DNA from: Mycolicibacterium sp. TUM20985
GTDB taxonomy: Bacteria; Actinomycetota; Actinomycetes; Mycobacteriales; Mycobacteriaceae
DNA length: 64,000 nucleotides
Direction: 5' to 3'
Assembly: GCF_030295745.1 (NCBI RefSeq)
Contig: NZ_AP027291.1
Span: 2,542,001 to 2,606,000 of the forward strand
Part shown: positions 42,908 through 51,017 of the stretch, one piece after another
Layout: every line of letters starts with the position of its first letter
Numbering within the stretch: the first letter of the stretch is position 1
The notes under the pieces: model-generated
What the model was told of the DNA's origin: nothing
Database searches by the model: none
What the model saw: the letters and a program-made list of their open reading frames with translations, nothing else
Translations under genes and position numbers: made by a program

Positions 42908-43570
42908 TTGAACGTCTCAGCTAGTGCCACGCGCCGATGTGCGGTCGCCGGTGCGGTTCTCGTGCTGACTGCCGCCACGCCGGCCGTGGTGGCGGCGCCC
43001 GCGGCAGCGGCGGCCGACTGCCCCGACATCGAGGTGGTGTTCGCCCGCGGAACCGACGAGCCGCCGGGGATCGGCGTCGTCGGCCAGGCTCTCGTCGACG
43101 CGCTGAAACCGCTGGTGAAGGGCGATTCGATTCGTTCCTACGCCGTGAAGTACCCCGCGTCCTACGACTTCCTGGGCGTTGCGACGGGTGCCAACGACGC
43201 CAGCGCCCGCGTGCAGGCGACGGCGAAGAACTGTCCCAAGACCAAGATCGTCCTCGGCGGCTACTCGCAGGGTGCTGCGGTCATGGACGTCGTGACGACA
43301 TCCCCCATCGCGGGGCTCGGGTTCAAGACCCCGATGCCTCCCACGATGGCCGACCACGTCAGTGCCGTCGCCGTCTTCGGTAATCCCTCGGCGCGGCTGG
43401 GGCAGCCCCTGACGACGCTCAGCGCGCTCTACGGACCCAAGACCGCCGACATGTGCAACACCAACGACCCGATCTGCTCACTAGGCCGGGATTTCACCTC
43501 ACACGTCCGGTACCCGCAGTCAGGCCTGGTCAAGCGGGCCGCCCAATGGATCGCCGACAACCACCTCTAA
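42908..43570 (+). CDS. Cutinase-family serine esterase, exported
   Basis: A 220-residue protein starting at TTG 42908, supported by CAAGGAG six bases upstream. The signal peptide is followed by ADCPDIEVVFARGTDEPPGI. The triad is Ser120 (GGYSQGAA), Asp187 (NDPIC) and His199 (FTSHVRY), with paired cysteines as in mycobacterial Culp proteins. Esterase or phospholipase activity at the cell surface is expected. Its stop codon lies in a 17-bp tandem repeat shared with the converging MenC-like gene. Confidence 0.9.
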   Translation: MNVSASATRRCAVAGAVLVLTAATPAVVAAPAAAAADCPDIEVVFARGTDEPPGIGVVGQALVDALKPLVKGDSIRSYAVKYPASYDFLGVATGANDASARVQATAKNCPKTKIVLGGYSQGAAVMDVVTTSPIAGLGFKTPMPPTMADHVSAVAVFGNPSARLGQPLTTLSALYGPKTADMCNTNDPICSLGRDFTSHVRYPQSGLVKRAAQWIADNHL

Positions 43571-43611
43571 CCGACGATCACCTCTAACCGACGACCACCT
43601 GTAGCCGACGA
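43561..43611. repeat. Three tandem 17-bp repeats spanning two converging stop codons
   Basis: CCACCTCTAACCGACGA (43561-43577), TCACCTCTAACCGACGA (43578-43594) and CCACCTGTAGCCGACGA (43595-43611) run head to tail. The first copy includes the TAA of the cutinase; the second carries the stop (TAG on the minus strand) of the MenC-like gene, and the third codes its last residues. Repeat expansion can therefore move both stops. Confidence 0.85.
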
Positions 43612-44513
43612 CGCCACCAATCGATGCGGCCCCGATCGGTCAGGGCGTACCGCGCCAGGAACTCCGGTGCCGGCTCGGCGGCCATCGGCGCGACCGGTAG
43701 GTAGCCGGCCACGGGGCGCAGTGAGCGGCGCTCCGCCACGACGTCCCCGGTCAGCAGGGTGATGGTGCCGAGCCCGCAGGCGAAGGGGAGTTCGGGCAGC
43801 GCGCCCGCCAGTGCGAGGCCGGAGGCCAGGCCGATGCTGGTCTCGTTGGAGGACGACACCACGCATGGCCGCTCGAGGCGCTCAGCCAGCCGCAACGCGC
43901 GCCGCACGCCGCCGAGCGGCCCGCTCCGCAGGATCGCGACGTCCGCCCCGTCGGCCAGCCACGCGCTCGCGGCGACCGGAACGTCCAGCCCGCGGCGGAC
44001 GGCGGCCAGCTCGTCGGGCGTGCGCCACGGTGCCGCGACGAACTCGAGCGCGCCGGCGGCCTTTGCCAGCCGCGCAATGGCCAGGACGGCGTCGTCGACG
44101 TCGTGAATCTTATTGGTGTGGAATCGAATTGAACCCCGCGGACCGAGCGCCTCCCGAACGGCTTCCACCCGCGCGAGATCAGCGGCCAAGGAGTCCGGCG
44201 TAGCGGTGACGGTGACGTCGGCGGTCAGGCACCCCGAGTCCACGACGATGCGGTGGGTCTCGGCGGGATCGACCGCGGGCACGGCCACGGCGATCGCGAT
44301 CCGGCCCCGCACCGGGTCTGGCCACCCGACGGTTCCACCCTCCATGGCCGCGGTCAGCCACCGCGCCGTCTCGCGGTCATCGGAGTCGGGCGGCGGACTG
44401 AACTCACCCCATGCTTGCGGGCCCTCGAGCAGCATGCCCTCGCGGACACCGGACCCGTCGCTGGTGGGGATGCCGAAGACCGGTGCGGTGTCGAAGTCGA
44501 TAAATGCCTTCAT
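43584..44513 (-). CDS. o-Succinylbenzoate-synthase-like (MenC) protein lacking catalytic residues
   Basis: A 309-residue enolase-superfamily protein that follows mycobacterial MenC along most of its length (EGPQAWGEFSPP, DLARVEAVREALG, LAAVRRGLDVPVAAS, PLGGVRRALRLAERL, ALPELPFACGLGT). Every catalytic position I can align is changed: the Lys pair KVKV is DVTV (99-102), metal ligand DAN is HTN (132-134), EQP is AAP (160-162), the ADES ligand is AASA, and the last Lys is Arg196 after a deletion of about 15 residues. It cannot be a normal OSBS. Either it is a paralogue with another role or an inactive relic kept in frame. Confidence 0.82.
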   Translation of the reverse strand: MKAFIDFDTAPVFGIPTSDGSGVREGMLLEGPQAWGEFSPPPDSDDRETARWLTAAMEGGTVGWPDPVRGRIAIAVAVPAVDPAETHRIVVDSGCLTADVTVTATPDSLAADLARVEAVREALGPRGSIRFHTNKIHDVDDAVLAIARLAKAAGALEFVAAPWRTPDELAAVRRGLDVPVAASAWLADGADVAILRSGPLGGVRRALRLAERLERPCVVSSSNETSIGLASGLALAGALPELPFACGLGTITLLTGDVVAERRSLRPVAGYLPVAPMAAEPAPEFLARYALTDRGRIDWWRRRLQVVVG

Positions 44514-44524
44514 CAAGCACAAAG

Positions 44525-45331
44525 CTAGCGAAGCATCAGGTCGGCGGGCGCCCGGTACGCCTGCACGCTCGGGGCGACGACTTCGAATCCGGCCCTGCGG
44601 TACACGCGGCCGGCCGGATTGACCGCCTCGGTGACGATGACCCATTCGGTGCATCCGCGCGAGGCGGCCCAGCTGGCCGCGACGCCGAGCAGGTGGGACG
44701 CAATCCCCCGGCCCCGGTGTTCAAGCGCGGTGCCGACGTTCTGGTAGCGCGCCGTGCCGCCGCAGTCGACGATCCCCAGTTCGGCGACCAATCGGCTCTC
44801 GAAGAACGCGCCGACGAACTGGGCGACGTCGTGGTCGACCAGGTCGCGCTGAGCGTTGGCACGGGCCGTCGCGAACCGTTCGTGGGTGCCCTCGGAGACC
44901 GCACGGGTGATGACCTGCTCCCAGTCGGCGCCAACGAGGGCGTGGACGTCGTATCCGACGGGTGGCGTCGTCTGTTTTGGCAGAACCGCCGTCGCCAACA
45001 CGTCGTCCAGTTCCAACTCCAGCCCGCAGGTCGCCCACGCCTGCGGGTTCGCGGGCATCTGGGCGAGTCCGATCGCGATCCAGTCGGCGTCCGGCACGGC
45101 GCTCCGGAAGGTCCGCACCCAGCGGTCCGCATCGTCGACCGCCTGGCTATCGGTGACGAAGATGCAATTGCCCCAATGGAAGTCGGGGTTGCGGGGAGTA
45201 CGGACGACGAGGTGATCGCCGCGATCCTCGACGGTGGAACCCATGTGCGCAAGCACCGCCAGATCGGTAGTCCAACCGATCGGGAGCCTCCGGGTTGGTA
45301 AGCCGTGCGGGTCGTCAGCCGAAGAAGCCAT
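44525..45331 (-). CDS. GNAT-family acetyltransferase
   Basis: A 268-residue protein with a GNAT domain in the C-terminal half (GTARYQNVGTALEHRGRGIA is the acetyl-CoA loop; then EWVIVTEAVNPAGRVYRRAG). The N-terminal half (RNPDFHWGNCIFV, ADWIAIGLAQ) is a degenerate second GNAT-like unit. The substrate is unknown. The start region overlaps the neighbouring gene by 17 bases, and the stop lies 11 bp before the MenC-like ATG, so the two are probably co-transcribed. Confidence 0.84.
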   Translation of the reverse strand: MASSADDPHGLPTRRLPIGWTTDLAVLAHMGSTVEDRGDHLVVRTPRNPDFHWGNCIFVTDSQAVDDADRWVRTFRSAVPDADWIAIGLAQMPANPQAWATCGLELELDDVLATAVLPKQTTPPVGYDVHALVGADWEQVITRAVSEGTHERFATARANAQRDLVDHDVAQFVGAFFESRLVAELGIVDCGGTARYQNVGTALEHRGRGIASHLLGVAASWAASRGCTEWVIVTEAVNPAGRVYRRAGFEVVAPSVQAYRAPADLMLR

Positions 45332-46145
45332 GACTGCCCGACTGCCCGGGCGTCGCCCGGCCCTTGTCGGTGTCGCGCGGCGGCGGTGGCGGCGTTGCGC
45401 TCAACGGCGCCCGCGTCACGTTGGTCTGCGGCTTCTTCGGTGGATCGTTGGGGGTTCGGTACTGCGGCGTGTACTGCCGCGTGGCGGGTGGCTTGAGCTG
45501 CTCAGCCGTGGGAGGTGGCGGAGGTGGCGGTCCCGGCGGTGGTGGGGGCAGTGGCGCGGCCGATGGTGGCAGGGGCGCCGCCGACGTGGTTGGCGCGGCC
45601 GGTTTGGCGGACTCGGTCGTGGCCGTTGGCGTCGACTCCTCGACGGCGGGGCCCGGGCCGCGCAGCACGACGACCGCTCCGACGACGGCGAGGATGCCCG
45701 CGGCGATCGCCGCAGCGATCAGGACCGACCTCGACCGGGACCGCGAACCGCCGGACCGCGCCTTGAAATCCCAGGCACCGCTGTTGGAGAGACGGGATTC
45801 CCACGACGGCTTGGGGGCGGCGGCGACGAAGCCGCTGCGGCGCGTGGGCACGATGTTCAGCGTCGCGGCGATGGAACTTGAAACCGGCCGGTCCTCGACG
45901 TCGGCACGTGGCGGGTCTTCGCGCCGAGCAGGTTCGGGCGCGACCGGCGCGGCGGCGATCATGTCCGCCACGAACCACCGGTCGGTGTCCTCGCCGCCGT
46001 CGTCGGGGTGAGTCGCCACTGGCTCGACTGGCTGGACTGGCTCGGGCGGTCGCACCGGGGCTTCGTCGGCTGGCTGTGCCATGCCGAACCACCCCTCGTC
46101 GGGGTCGTCGAAGGCATATTCGACGTCGATGCGCCGGACGGTCAC
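45315..46145 (-). CDS. Single-pass membrane protein with proline-rich extracytoplasmic tail
   Basis: The protein has 276 residues. An acidic/proline cytoplasmic part (1-139) precedes one transmembrane helix at about 140-162 (VLIAAAIAAGILAVVGAVVV) and a tail with poly-Pro runs (PPPPPGPPPPPPP) ending GQSGSHGFFG. The layout is common in mycobacterial cell-envelope proteins without enzymatic domains. The start is GTG/ATG at 46145, 102 bp from the divergent methyltransferase. Confidence 0.72.
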   Translation of the reverse strand: MTVRRIDVEYAFDDPDEGWFGMAQPADEAPVRPPEPVQPVEPVATHPDDGGEDTDRWFVADMIAAAPVAPEPARREDPPRADVEDRPVSSSIAATLNIVPTRRSGFVAAAPKPSWESRLSNSGAWDFKARSGGSRSRSRSVLIAAAIAAGILAVVGAVVVLRGPGPAVEESTPTATTESAKPAAPTTSAAPLPPSAAPLPPPPPGPPPPPPPTAEQLKPPATRQYTPQYRTPNDPPKKPQTNVTRAPLSATPPPPPRDTDKGRATPGQSGSHGFFG

Positions 46146-46247
46146 AGCTCGATGTTAGTCGGATTCCCCGGGACGGCGGCCCGGCGTGTGGACGCCCCCG
46201 CGTACTCAATGTTCCCCACCCCGCTCACCGCTGGAAGGATGTCGGGG

Positions 46248-46859
46248 GTGAGCACGCGATGGCAGCACACCGATGCGCCCCGTGGTGACGACTACGACGC
46301 GCGGTGGGCACGGCTCGCCGAGGCCGGCGAAGGCATCCACGGTGAGGCCGACCTCGTCGACGACCTCTTGAGGGCGACGGGTGGACGGCGGGTCCTCGAC
46401 GCCGGGTGCGGAACCGGGCGAGTCGCGATCGAACTGGCCCGCCGGGGCCATGACGTCGTCGGCATCGACGCCGATCCCGACATGCTCGACACCGCGCGCG
46501 CCAAGGCGCCGGAGCTCACCTGGCTGCATGGCGATCTCGCCGAGCCGCCGGGCGCCTCGTTCTCCTCCGTCGACGTCGTCCTGCTTGCGGGCAACGTGAT
46601 GATCTTCCTCGACCCGGGCACCGAAGCGCTCGTGGTCGGCGGACTGGCGGCTGCCCTGGCGCCGGGCGGCCGGCTGGTGGCCGGCTTCTCGATCTGGCCG
46701 GACCGCCTGCCGCTCGAGGAGTACGACCAGTACACCGCCGCTGCCGGGTTGACGCTCGAGAATCGTTGGGCGACATGGGATCGCACCCCTTATGACGGGG
46801 GTGACTACGCCGTGTCGGTGCATCGTCGGGCACGTGTGGCAGGGTCGTCGCTCTCGTGA
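46248..46859 (+). CDS. Class I SAM-dependent methyltransferase
   Basis: About 203 residues: SAM motif I VLDAGCGTGRVAIELARRGH, acidic motif II VVGIDADPDMLDTARAKAPE, then LLAGNVMIFLDPG and LAPGGRLVAGFSIWPD. The acceptor substrate is unknown. I use GTG 46248 because GGAAGG lies nine bases before it; the ATG at 46239 directly abuts that site. Divergent from the proline-rich membrane gene. Confidence 0.82.
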   Translation: MSTRWQHTDAPRGDDYDARWARLAEAGEGIHGEADLVDDLLRATGGRRVLDAGCGTGRVAIELARRGHDVVGIDADPDMLDTARAKAPELTWLHGDLAEPPGASFSSVDVVLLAGNVMIFLDPGTEALVVGGLAAALAPGGRLVAGFSIWPDRLPLEEYDQYTAAAGLTLENRWATWDRTPYDGGDYAVSVHRRARVAGSSLS

Positions 46860-46869
46860 CCATGACACC

Positions 46870-47013
46870 CGACGGTATCCACACGCTGGCGATGACGCGG
46901 ATCGACGGCTATGTCGAGCCGAGCTGGCCGGAGCGAGGCCAGTGCAGCAGATGCACTTGGACATCTCCGACCCTGCCGGGCATCCCTTCTGCCTGACCAC
47001 CGTCGGCGCGTAG
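46870..47013 (+). pseudogene. VOC/glyoxalase fragment
   Basis: One frame gives PDGIHTLAMTRIDGYVEPSW; a second gives QQMHLDISDPAGHPFCLTTV. In VOC proteins these two pieces are separated by about 30 residues and lie in one frame (family: PPTWPdg..QQMHLDi...v.lDPAGHPFCL). An internal deletion with a frame change is therefore evident. Nothing upstream restores the N-terminus. Confidence 0.6.
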
Positions 47014-47118
47014 CCCGGCTCGCACAGATCGCGGCCGACGAACGCGTTGACCGCCAAGTCGCTAAGCTGGCGCCTCTCGGCTGGATCGCCAGCAACCCCG
47101 ACGAGCGAGGAGCGAGGA

Positions 47119-48402
47119 GTGACTGCCGACGCAGATGCCGCGAACTCCCCCGCCGTGTCGAAGTCCGCTGCCGGACACATCCGATTGACCTCGCACAGCG
47201 GCGGAGTCGGCGCGCTCCAGATCACGTGGTACGCCCCAACGGCGACCGAGCGCGGACCGGTGATCGGAACCACCACCAAGCGGGCGCACCGCAACGTGAT
47301 CGGCACGCACAGCGGTTCCTACGGTGTGTACCGGGCGCTGGCCATCGCCGCGGGCGCGCTGTCCCGTGAGCACAAGGCAGACCTCACCGATACCGCGCCG
47401 ACCGACGTCATCGGCCCCCATCCGCAGTGGAGCGAGCCCGGCAAGATCGTCAGCCTGGATCCGTGGGGAGCCACGGTCGCCGAGGTGTTCGCCGACGAAC
47501 TCGCCGCCGGTCACGACATGCGCCCGTCCATCGCCGTCACGAAGGCGCACGTCATCCTGCCCGAGATCGTCGACGCCGTACGCCACGGCAGGCTCGTCCC
47601 CGACGGCACGGTGCTGCTGCCCAGTGGCGCGGCACTGGTGACCAAGGCGGCGATCGAGCCGGTCTGGTATCTGCCGGGGGTGGCGCAGCGGTTCGACTGC
47701 ACCGAGACCGATCTGCGCCGGGTCCTGTTCGAGGAGACCGGCGGGATGTACCCCGAGCTCGTCACCCGTTCGGATCTCGAGGTATTCCTTCCCCCCATCG
47801 GCGGGCAGACCGTCTACGTCTTCGGGAATCCCACCGATCTGGCGGATCCGTCGGTCGAGCTGACGGCGCGCGTCCACGACGAGTGCAACGGTTCGGACGT
47901 GTTCGGCTCCGACATCTGCACCTGCCGGCCGTATCTCACGCACGCCATCGAGGAGTGCATCCTCGGCGCCCAGCGCGGCGGCGTCGGATTGGTGGCCTAC
48001 TCGCGCAAGGAGGGGCGCGCCCTCGGCGAGGTCACGAAGTTCCTGGTCTACAACGCCCGCAAGCGCCAAGTCGGCGGCGACACCGCTGATCAGTACTTCG
48101 CGCGGACGGAATGTGTTGCGGGCGTGCAGGACATGCGCTTTCAGGAGCTGATGCCGGACGTGCTGCACTGGTTCGGCGTTCGCAAGATCCACCGCCTGGT
48201 GTCGATGAGCAACATGAAGTACGACGCCATCACGGGGTCGGGCATCGAGGTCGGCGAGCGCGTCAACATCCCCGACGAACTGGTGCCGGCCGATGCACGC
48301 GTCGAGATCGACGCCAAGATGGCCGCCGGTTACTTCACCCCGGGACCCGTCCCCGACGGTGCGGAGCTGAAAAAGGCGAAGGGCCGCGGGCTGAGCGGAT
48401 GA
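47119..48402 (+). CDS. URC1/UrcA GTP cyclohydrolase II-like protein of uracil catabolism
   Basis: A 427-residue GTP-cyclohydrolase-II-fold protein. The zinc triad is present as Cys-x10-Cys-x-Cys in DECNGSDVFGSDICTCRPYL, with RKEGRALGEVTKFLVYNARK after it. The long N-terminal extension (RAHRNVIGTHSGSYGVYRAL, VTKAHVILPEIVDAV) and SMSNMKYDAITGSGIEVGER distinguish URC1-type proteins from riboflavin RibA. In the URC pathway of the yeast Lachancea kluyveri, URC1 is needed to degrade uracil through ribosylurea. The GTG has GAGGAG upstream. URC4 and UPRT genes follow, completing the set. Confidence 0.86.
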   Translation: MTADADAANSPAVSKSAAGHIRLTSHSGGVGALQITWYAPTATERGPVIGTTTKRAHRNVIGTHSGSYGVYRALAIAAGALSREHKADLTDTAPTDVIGPHPQWSEPGKIVSLDPWGATVAEVFADELAAGHDMRPSIAVTKAHVILPEIVDAVRHGRLVPDGTVLLPSGAALVTKAAIEPVWYLPGVAQRFDCTETDLRRVLFEETGGMYPELVTRSDLEVFLPPIGGQTVYVFGNPTDLADPSVELTARVHDECNGSDVFGSDICTCRPYLTHAIEECILGAQRGGVGLVAYSRKEGRALGEVTKFLVYNARKRQVGGDTADQYFARTECVAGVQDMRFQELMPDVLHWFGVRKIHRLVSMSNMKYDAITGSGIEVGERVNIPDELVPADARVEIDAKMAAGYFTPGPVPDGAELKKAKGRGLSG

Positions 48403-49655
48403 CCCTCGGCACCACGGGCGCTCAGAACGCCGAGAAAGCCGATGGCGCAATGGCTTTGCTGCGAACGACCGCTGCCGTTCGCGAGCGCGCCAACCACCTG
48501 CTGCGGCGGGCGCGCGCCGGCGGATCGGCGTACTTCGACGTCGACGACTCCGCACTGCCGGTCGCGGTGGCCGAGGTCGTCGAGGCGACCCGTCGTCGCT
48601 ATCCGGATCTGCACATTCCGTTCCACAGTCGATGGCGGCACTTCGAGGCAGGCGGTATCGACCGCAAGACCGAGTTGGAGACGCGACTCACGGCACCCGA
48701 TGCCGGGGCGCGTGCGCGGGCGATGATCGATCTGGTGGTGGTCAGCGTCCTCCTCGACGCAGGCGCAGGCCCCGACTGGCATTACGACGAGGCGGCCAGT
48801 GGCCGGCGTTTCGACCGGTCCGAGGGGTTGGCCGCGGCCAGCTGGAACGCCTTCGTCGACGGGCTGTTCTCGAGTGCCGCCGACGCACCGCTGCGGGTCG
48901 ACGCCGTGGGCCTGCTGAACCTGACTCCCGCACGGCTCGCCGAAGCGTTCCAGGTCGGGCCCGGCAATCCGTTGGTCGGCATCGACGGCCGGGTGCAGCT
49001 GCTGCACCGGCTGGGCCGGGCGCTGGCCGCGCAGCCCGAGGTCTTCGGTCCGCTCGGCCGCCCCGGTGACCTGTTCGACCGGCTGCTGCCCGGGACTGGT
49101 CCGGCAACCATCGACGCCCACGACGTCCTATCGCTGCTGCTCGACACGCTGTCCGGGATCTGGTTGGCGGACAACGTCATTGGCGGGCAGCCGCTCGGCG
49201 ACTGCTGGCGTCACGCGGCGGTCCCCGGACCCGGCCTCAGCGCGGGCTGGATGCCCTTCCACAAGCTGTCGCAGTGGCTGACCTATTCGCTGCTCGAGCC
49301 GTTCGCATGGGCCGGTGTCCGCGTGGTGGGTCTGGACTCGCTGACCGCGCTCCCCGAGTATCGCAACGGTGGGCTGCTGCTGGACACCGGCGTGCTCCGC
49401 ATGCGCGATCCACGATGGCTGACGACTCCATGGGCGGTGGGTGACGAACCAATCGTCGAATGGCGGGCCCTCACGGTCGCCCTACTCGACGAACTGGCGC
49501 CCGCGGTCCGTGACGATCTCGGCGTCGACGCCGAACACATGCCGCTGGCGTGTGTGCTCGAAGGGGGTACCTGGGCGGCCGGTCGCGTGCTGGCGCAGCG
49601 GCTCCGGGGTGGTCTGCCGCCGTTGGTCATCGTCAGCGACGGCACGGTCTTCTGA
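48399..49655 (+). CDS. URC4/Urg3 (DUF1688) uracil catabolism protein
   Basis: About 418 residues of the DUF1688 family: TAAVRERANHLLRRARAGGS, HIPFHSRWRHFEAGG, RAMIDLVVVSVLLDAGAGPD, HYDEAASGRRFDRSEGLAAA, and WMPFHKLSQWLTYSLLEPF. URC4 is the second essential step of the yeast URC pathway, its chemistry still poorly defined. ATG 48399 overlaps the URC1 stop by four bases. Confidence 0.87.
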   Translation: MTLGTTGAQNAEKADGAMALLRTTAAVRERANHLLRRARAGGSAYFDVDDSALPVAVAEVVEATRRRYPDLHIPFHSRWRHFEAGGIDRKTELETRLTAPDAGARARAMIDLVVVSVLLDAGAGPDWHYDEAASGRRFDRSEGLAAASWNAFVDGLFSSAADAPLRVDAVGLLNLTPARLAEAFQVGPGNPLVGIDGRVQLLHRLGRALAAQPEVFGPLGRPGDLFDRLLPGTGPATIDAHDVLSLLLDTLSGIWLADNVIGGQPLGDCWRHAAVPGPGLSAGWMPFHKLSQWLTYSLLEPFAWAGVRVVGLDSLTALPEYRNGGLLLDTGVLRMRDPRWLTTPWAVGDEPIVEWRALTVALLDELAPAVRDDLGVDAEHMPLACVLEGGTWAAGRVLAQRLRGGLPPLVIVSDGTVF

Positions 49656-49664
49656 GGGGATGGC

Positions 49665-50306
49665 ATGAGCGACGACATGGACGGCCTGCATCTGATCGAC
49701 CATCCACTGATACAGCACAAACTCACGCTGCTGCGTCGGAAGGAGTCCTCCACGAAGACCTTTCGACAACTCGTCAACGAGATCGCCACGCTGTTGGCCT
49801 ACGAGGTGCTCCGCGACGTTCCCTTGCACGACATCGAGATCGAGACGCCGCTGGAGACCATGACGGGGCGGGTGATCGACGGCAAGAAATTGGTCTTCGT
49901 GTCAATCCTGCGCGCGGGCACCGGCATTCTCGACGGCATGTTGGACGTGGTGCCGAGCGCCCGGGTGGGCCACATCGGGCTGTACCGCGACCCGAAGACG
50001 CTCGTCGCCGTCGAGTACTACTTCAAGATGCCCGGCGACCTCCACGAGCGCGACGTCGTGATCGTCGATCCCATGCTGGCTACGGGCAATTCGGCGGTCG
50101 CGGCCGTGGATCGGCTCAAGGAGTGCGGCCCCAAGTCGATCAAGTTCGTATGCCTGCTGACCTGTCCCGAGGGGGTGGCGGCGATGCGGACGGCGCACCC
50201 GGACGTGCCGATCTACACGGCGGCCGTCGATCGCCAACTCGACGAACACGGCTACATCCTGCCGGGGCTCGGCGATGCCGGCGACCGCATCTTCGGCACC
50301 AAGTAG
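49665..50306 (+). CDS. upp: Uracil phosphoribosyltransferase
   Basis: A 213-residue UPRT making UMP from uracil and PRPP. Seen: [60 protein letters not shown], the PRPP loop [16 protein letters not shown], and [16 protein letters not shown] at the C-terminus. The third gene of the operon; its yeast counterpart URC6 is part of the URC route, which begins with UMP formation. The gene could also serve salvage. Ten bases separate it from the URC4 stop. Confidence 0.94.
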   Translation: MSDDMDGLHLIDHPLIQHKLTLLRRKESSTKTFRQLVNEIATLLAYEVLRDVPLHDIEIETPLETMTGRVIDGKKLVFVSILRAGTGILDGMLDVVPSARVGHIGLYRDPKTLVAVEYYFKMPGDLHERDVVIVDPMLATGNSAVAAVDRLKECGPKSIKFVCLLTCPEGVAAMRTAHPDVPIYTAAVDRQLDEHGYILPGLGDAGDRIFGTK

Positions 50307-51017
50307 TCAGACCCGGCGCGGCAACTGACCACCGATGAGCGGCGCGATCATGTCCGCCATGTACACGTGGCCGGCATCCGTCGGGTGCACACCGTCCGGT
50401 CCGATCAGGTCGGGCCGGTCGACGAACCACCGCTCGGCGATCGGGTCGATGAACGTGGCTCCCGCCAGTACGGACTGGAACGCCAGGATGTCGCGGATCT
50501 GCAGGACGGCCGGCGGGACGTCGGCCGTCGGCCACGGCGGTCCGATGACGAGGAGTCGCGCGGTCGGTGCGATGCCGTGCGCGAGGGAGAACGCGTTGAA
50601 GATCTGCCCGCTGAGCGCGTTCGGGTCGATGCCCTGGTCATTGCGCGAGCCGTAGAACACCACCAGGGCGTCGTCGGGTTTGACGGCCCGCGGAACGAGA
50701 TCGCCGAAGAGGTTGCCCTGGTCGCCGCGTGCCCCGTAGCCGGCCCGGCCCTCGGCGGCCACGTCGGCGTTGACCGGCACGCCCTGGCGCGCCAGGGTCC
50801 GCCACGCCCGCACGGGCCAAGCGTTGCCGCCCTGACCGCCGATCGCGGTGCCATTGGTATAGGAGTCACCGACGACGGCCACGCGGCTGAGCGGAGCGCC
50901 TGCGGTCAGGGCGTGGTACTGCGTCACCCGGGTCGACGGCGCGTGGAGCAGCAATCCGACAAGCAGGGCGACCGACGTGACGAAGGTGGCCAGACGAGTA
51001 CCCATCGTGCGCATCAT
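50307..51017 (-). CDS. SGNH/GDSL-type hydrolase, exported
   Basis: A 236-residue protein: signal sequence (LATFVTSVALLVGLLLHAPS) then an SGNH fold with VAVVGDSYTNGTAIGG (Ser), GRAGYGARGD (Gly), VVFYGSRNDQGID (Asn) and LIGPDGVHPTDAGHVYMADM (Asp-His). Likely an acyl-ester hydrolase on envelope lipids or glycans. It overlaps the acyltransferase-3 gene by four bases (ATGA), and the pair could set the acylation of a surface glycan. Confidence 0.86.
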   Translation of the reverse strand: MMRTMGTRLATFVTSVALLVGLLLHAPSTRVTQYHALTAGAPLSRVAVVGDSYTNGTAIGGQGGNAWPVRAWRTLARQGVPVNADVAAEGRAGYGARGDQGNLFGDLVPRAVKPDDALVVFYGSRNDQGIDPNALSGQIFNAFSLAHGIAPTARLLVIGPPWPTADVPPAVLQIRDILAFQSVLAGATFIDPIAERWFVDRPDLIGPDGVHPTDAGHVYMADMIAPLIGGQLPRRV

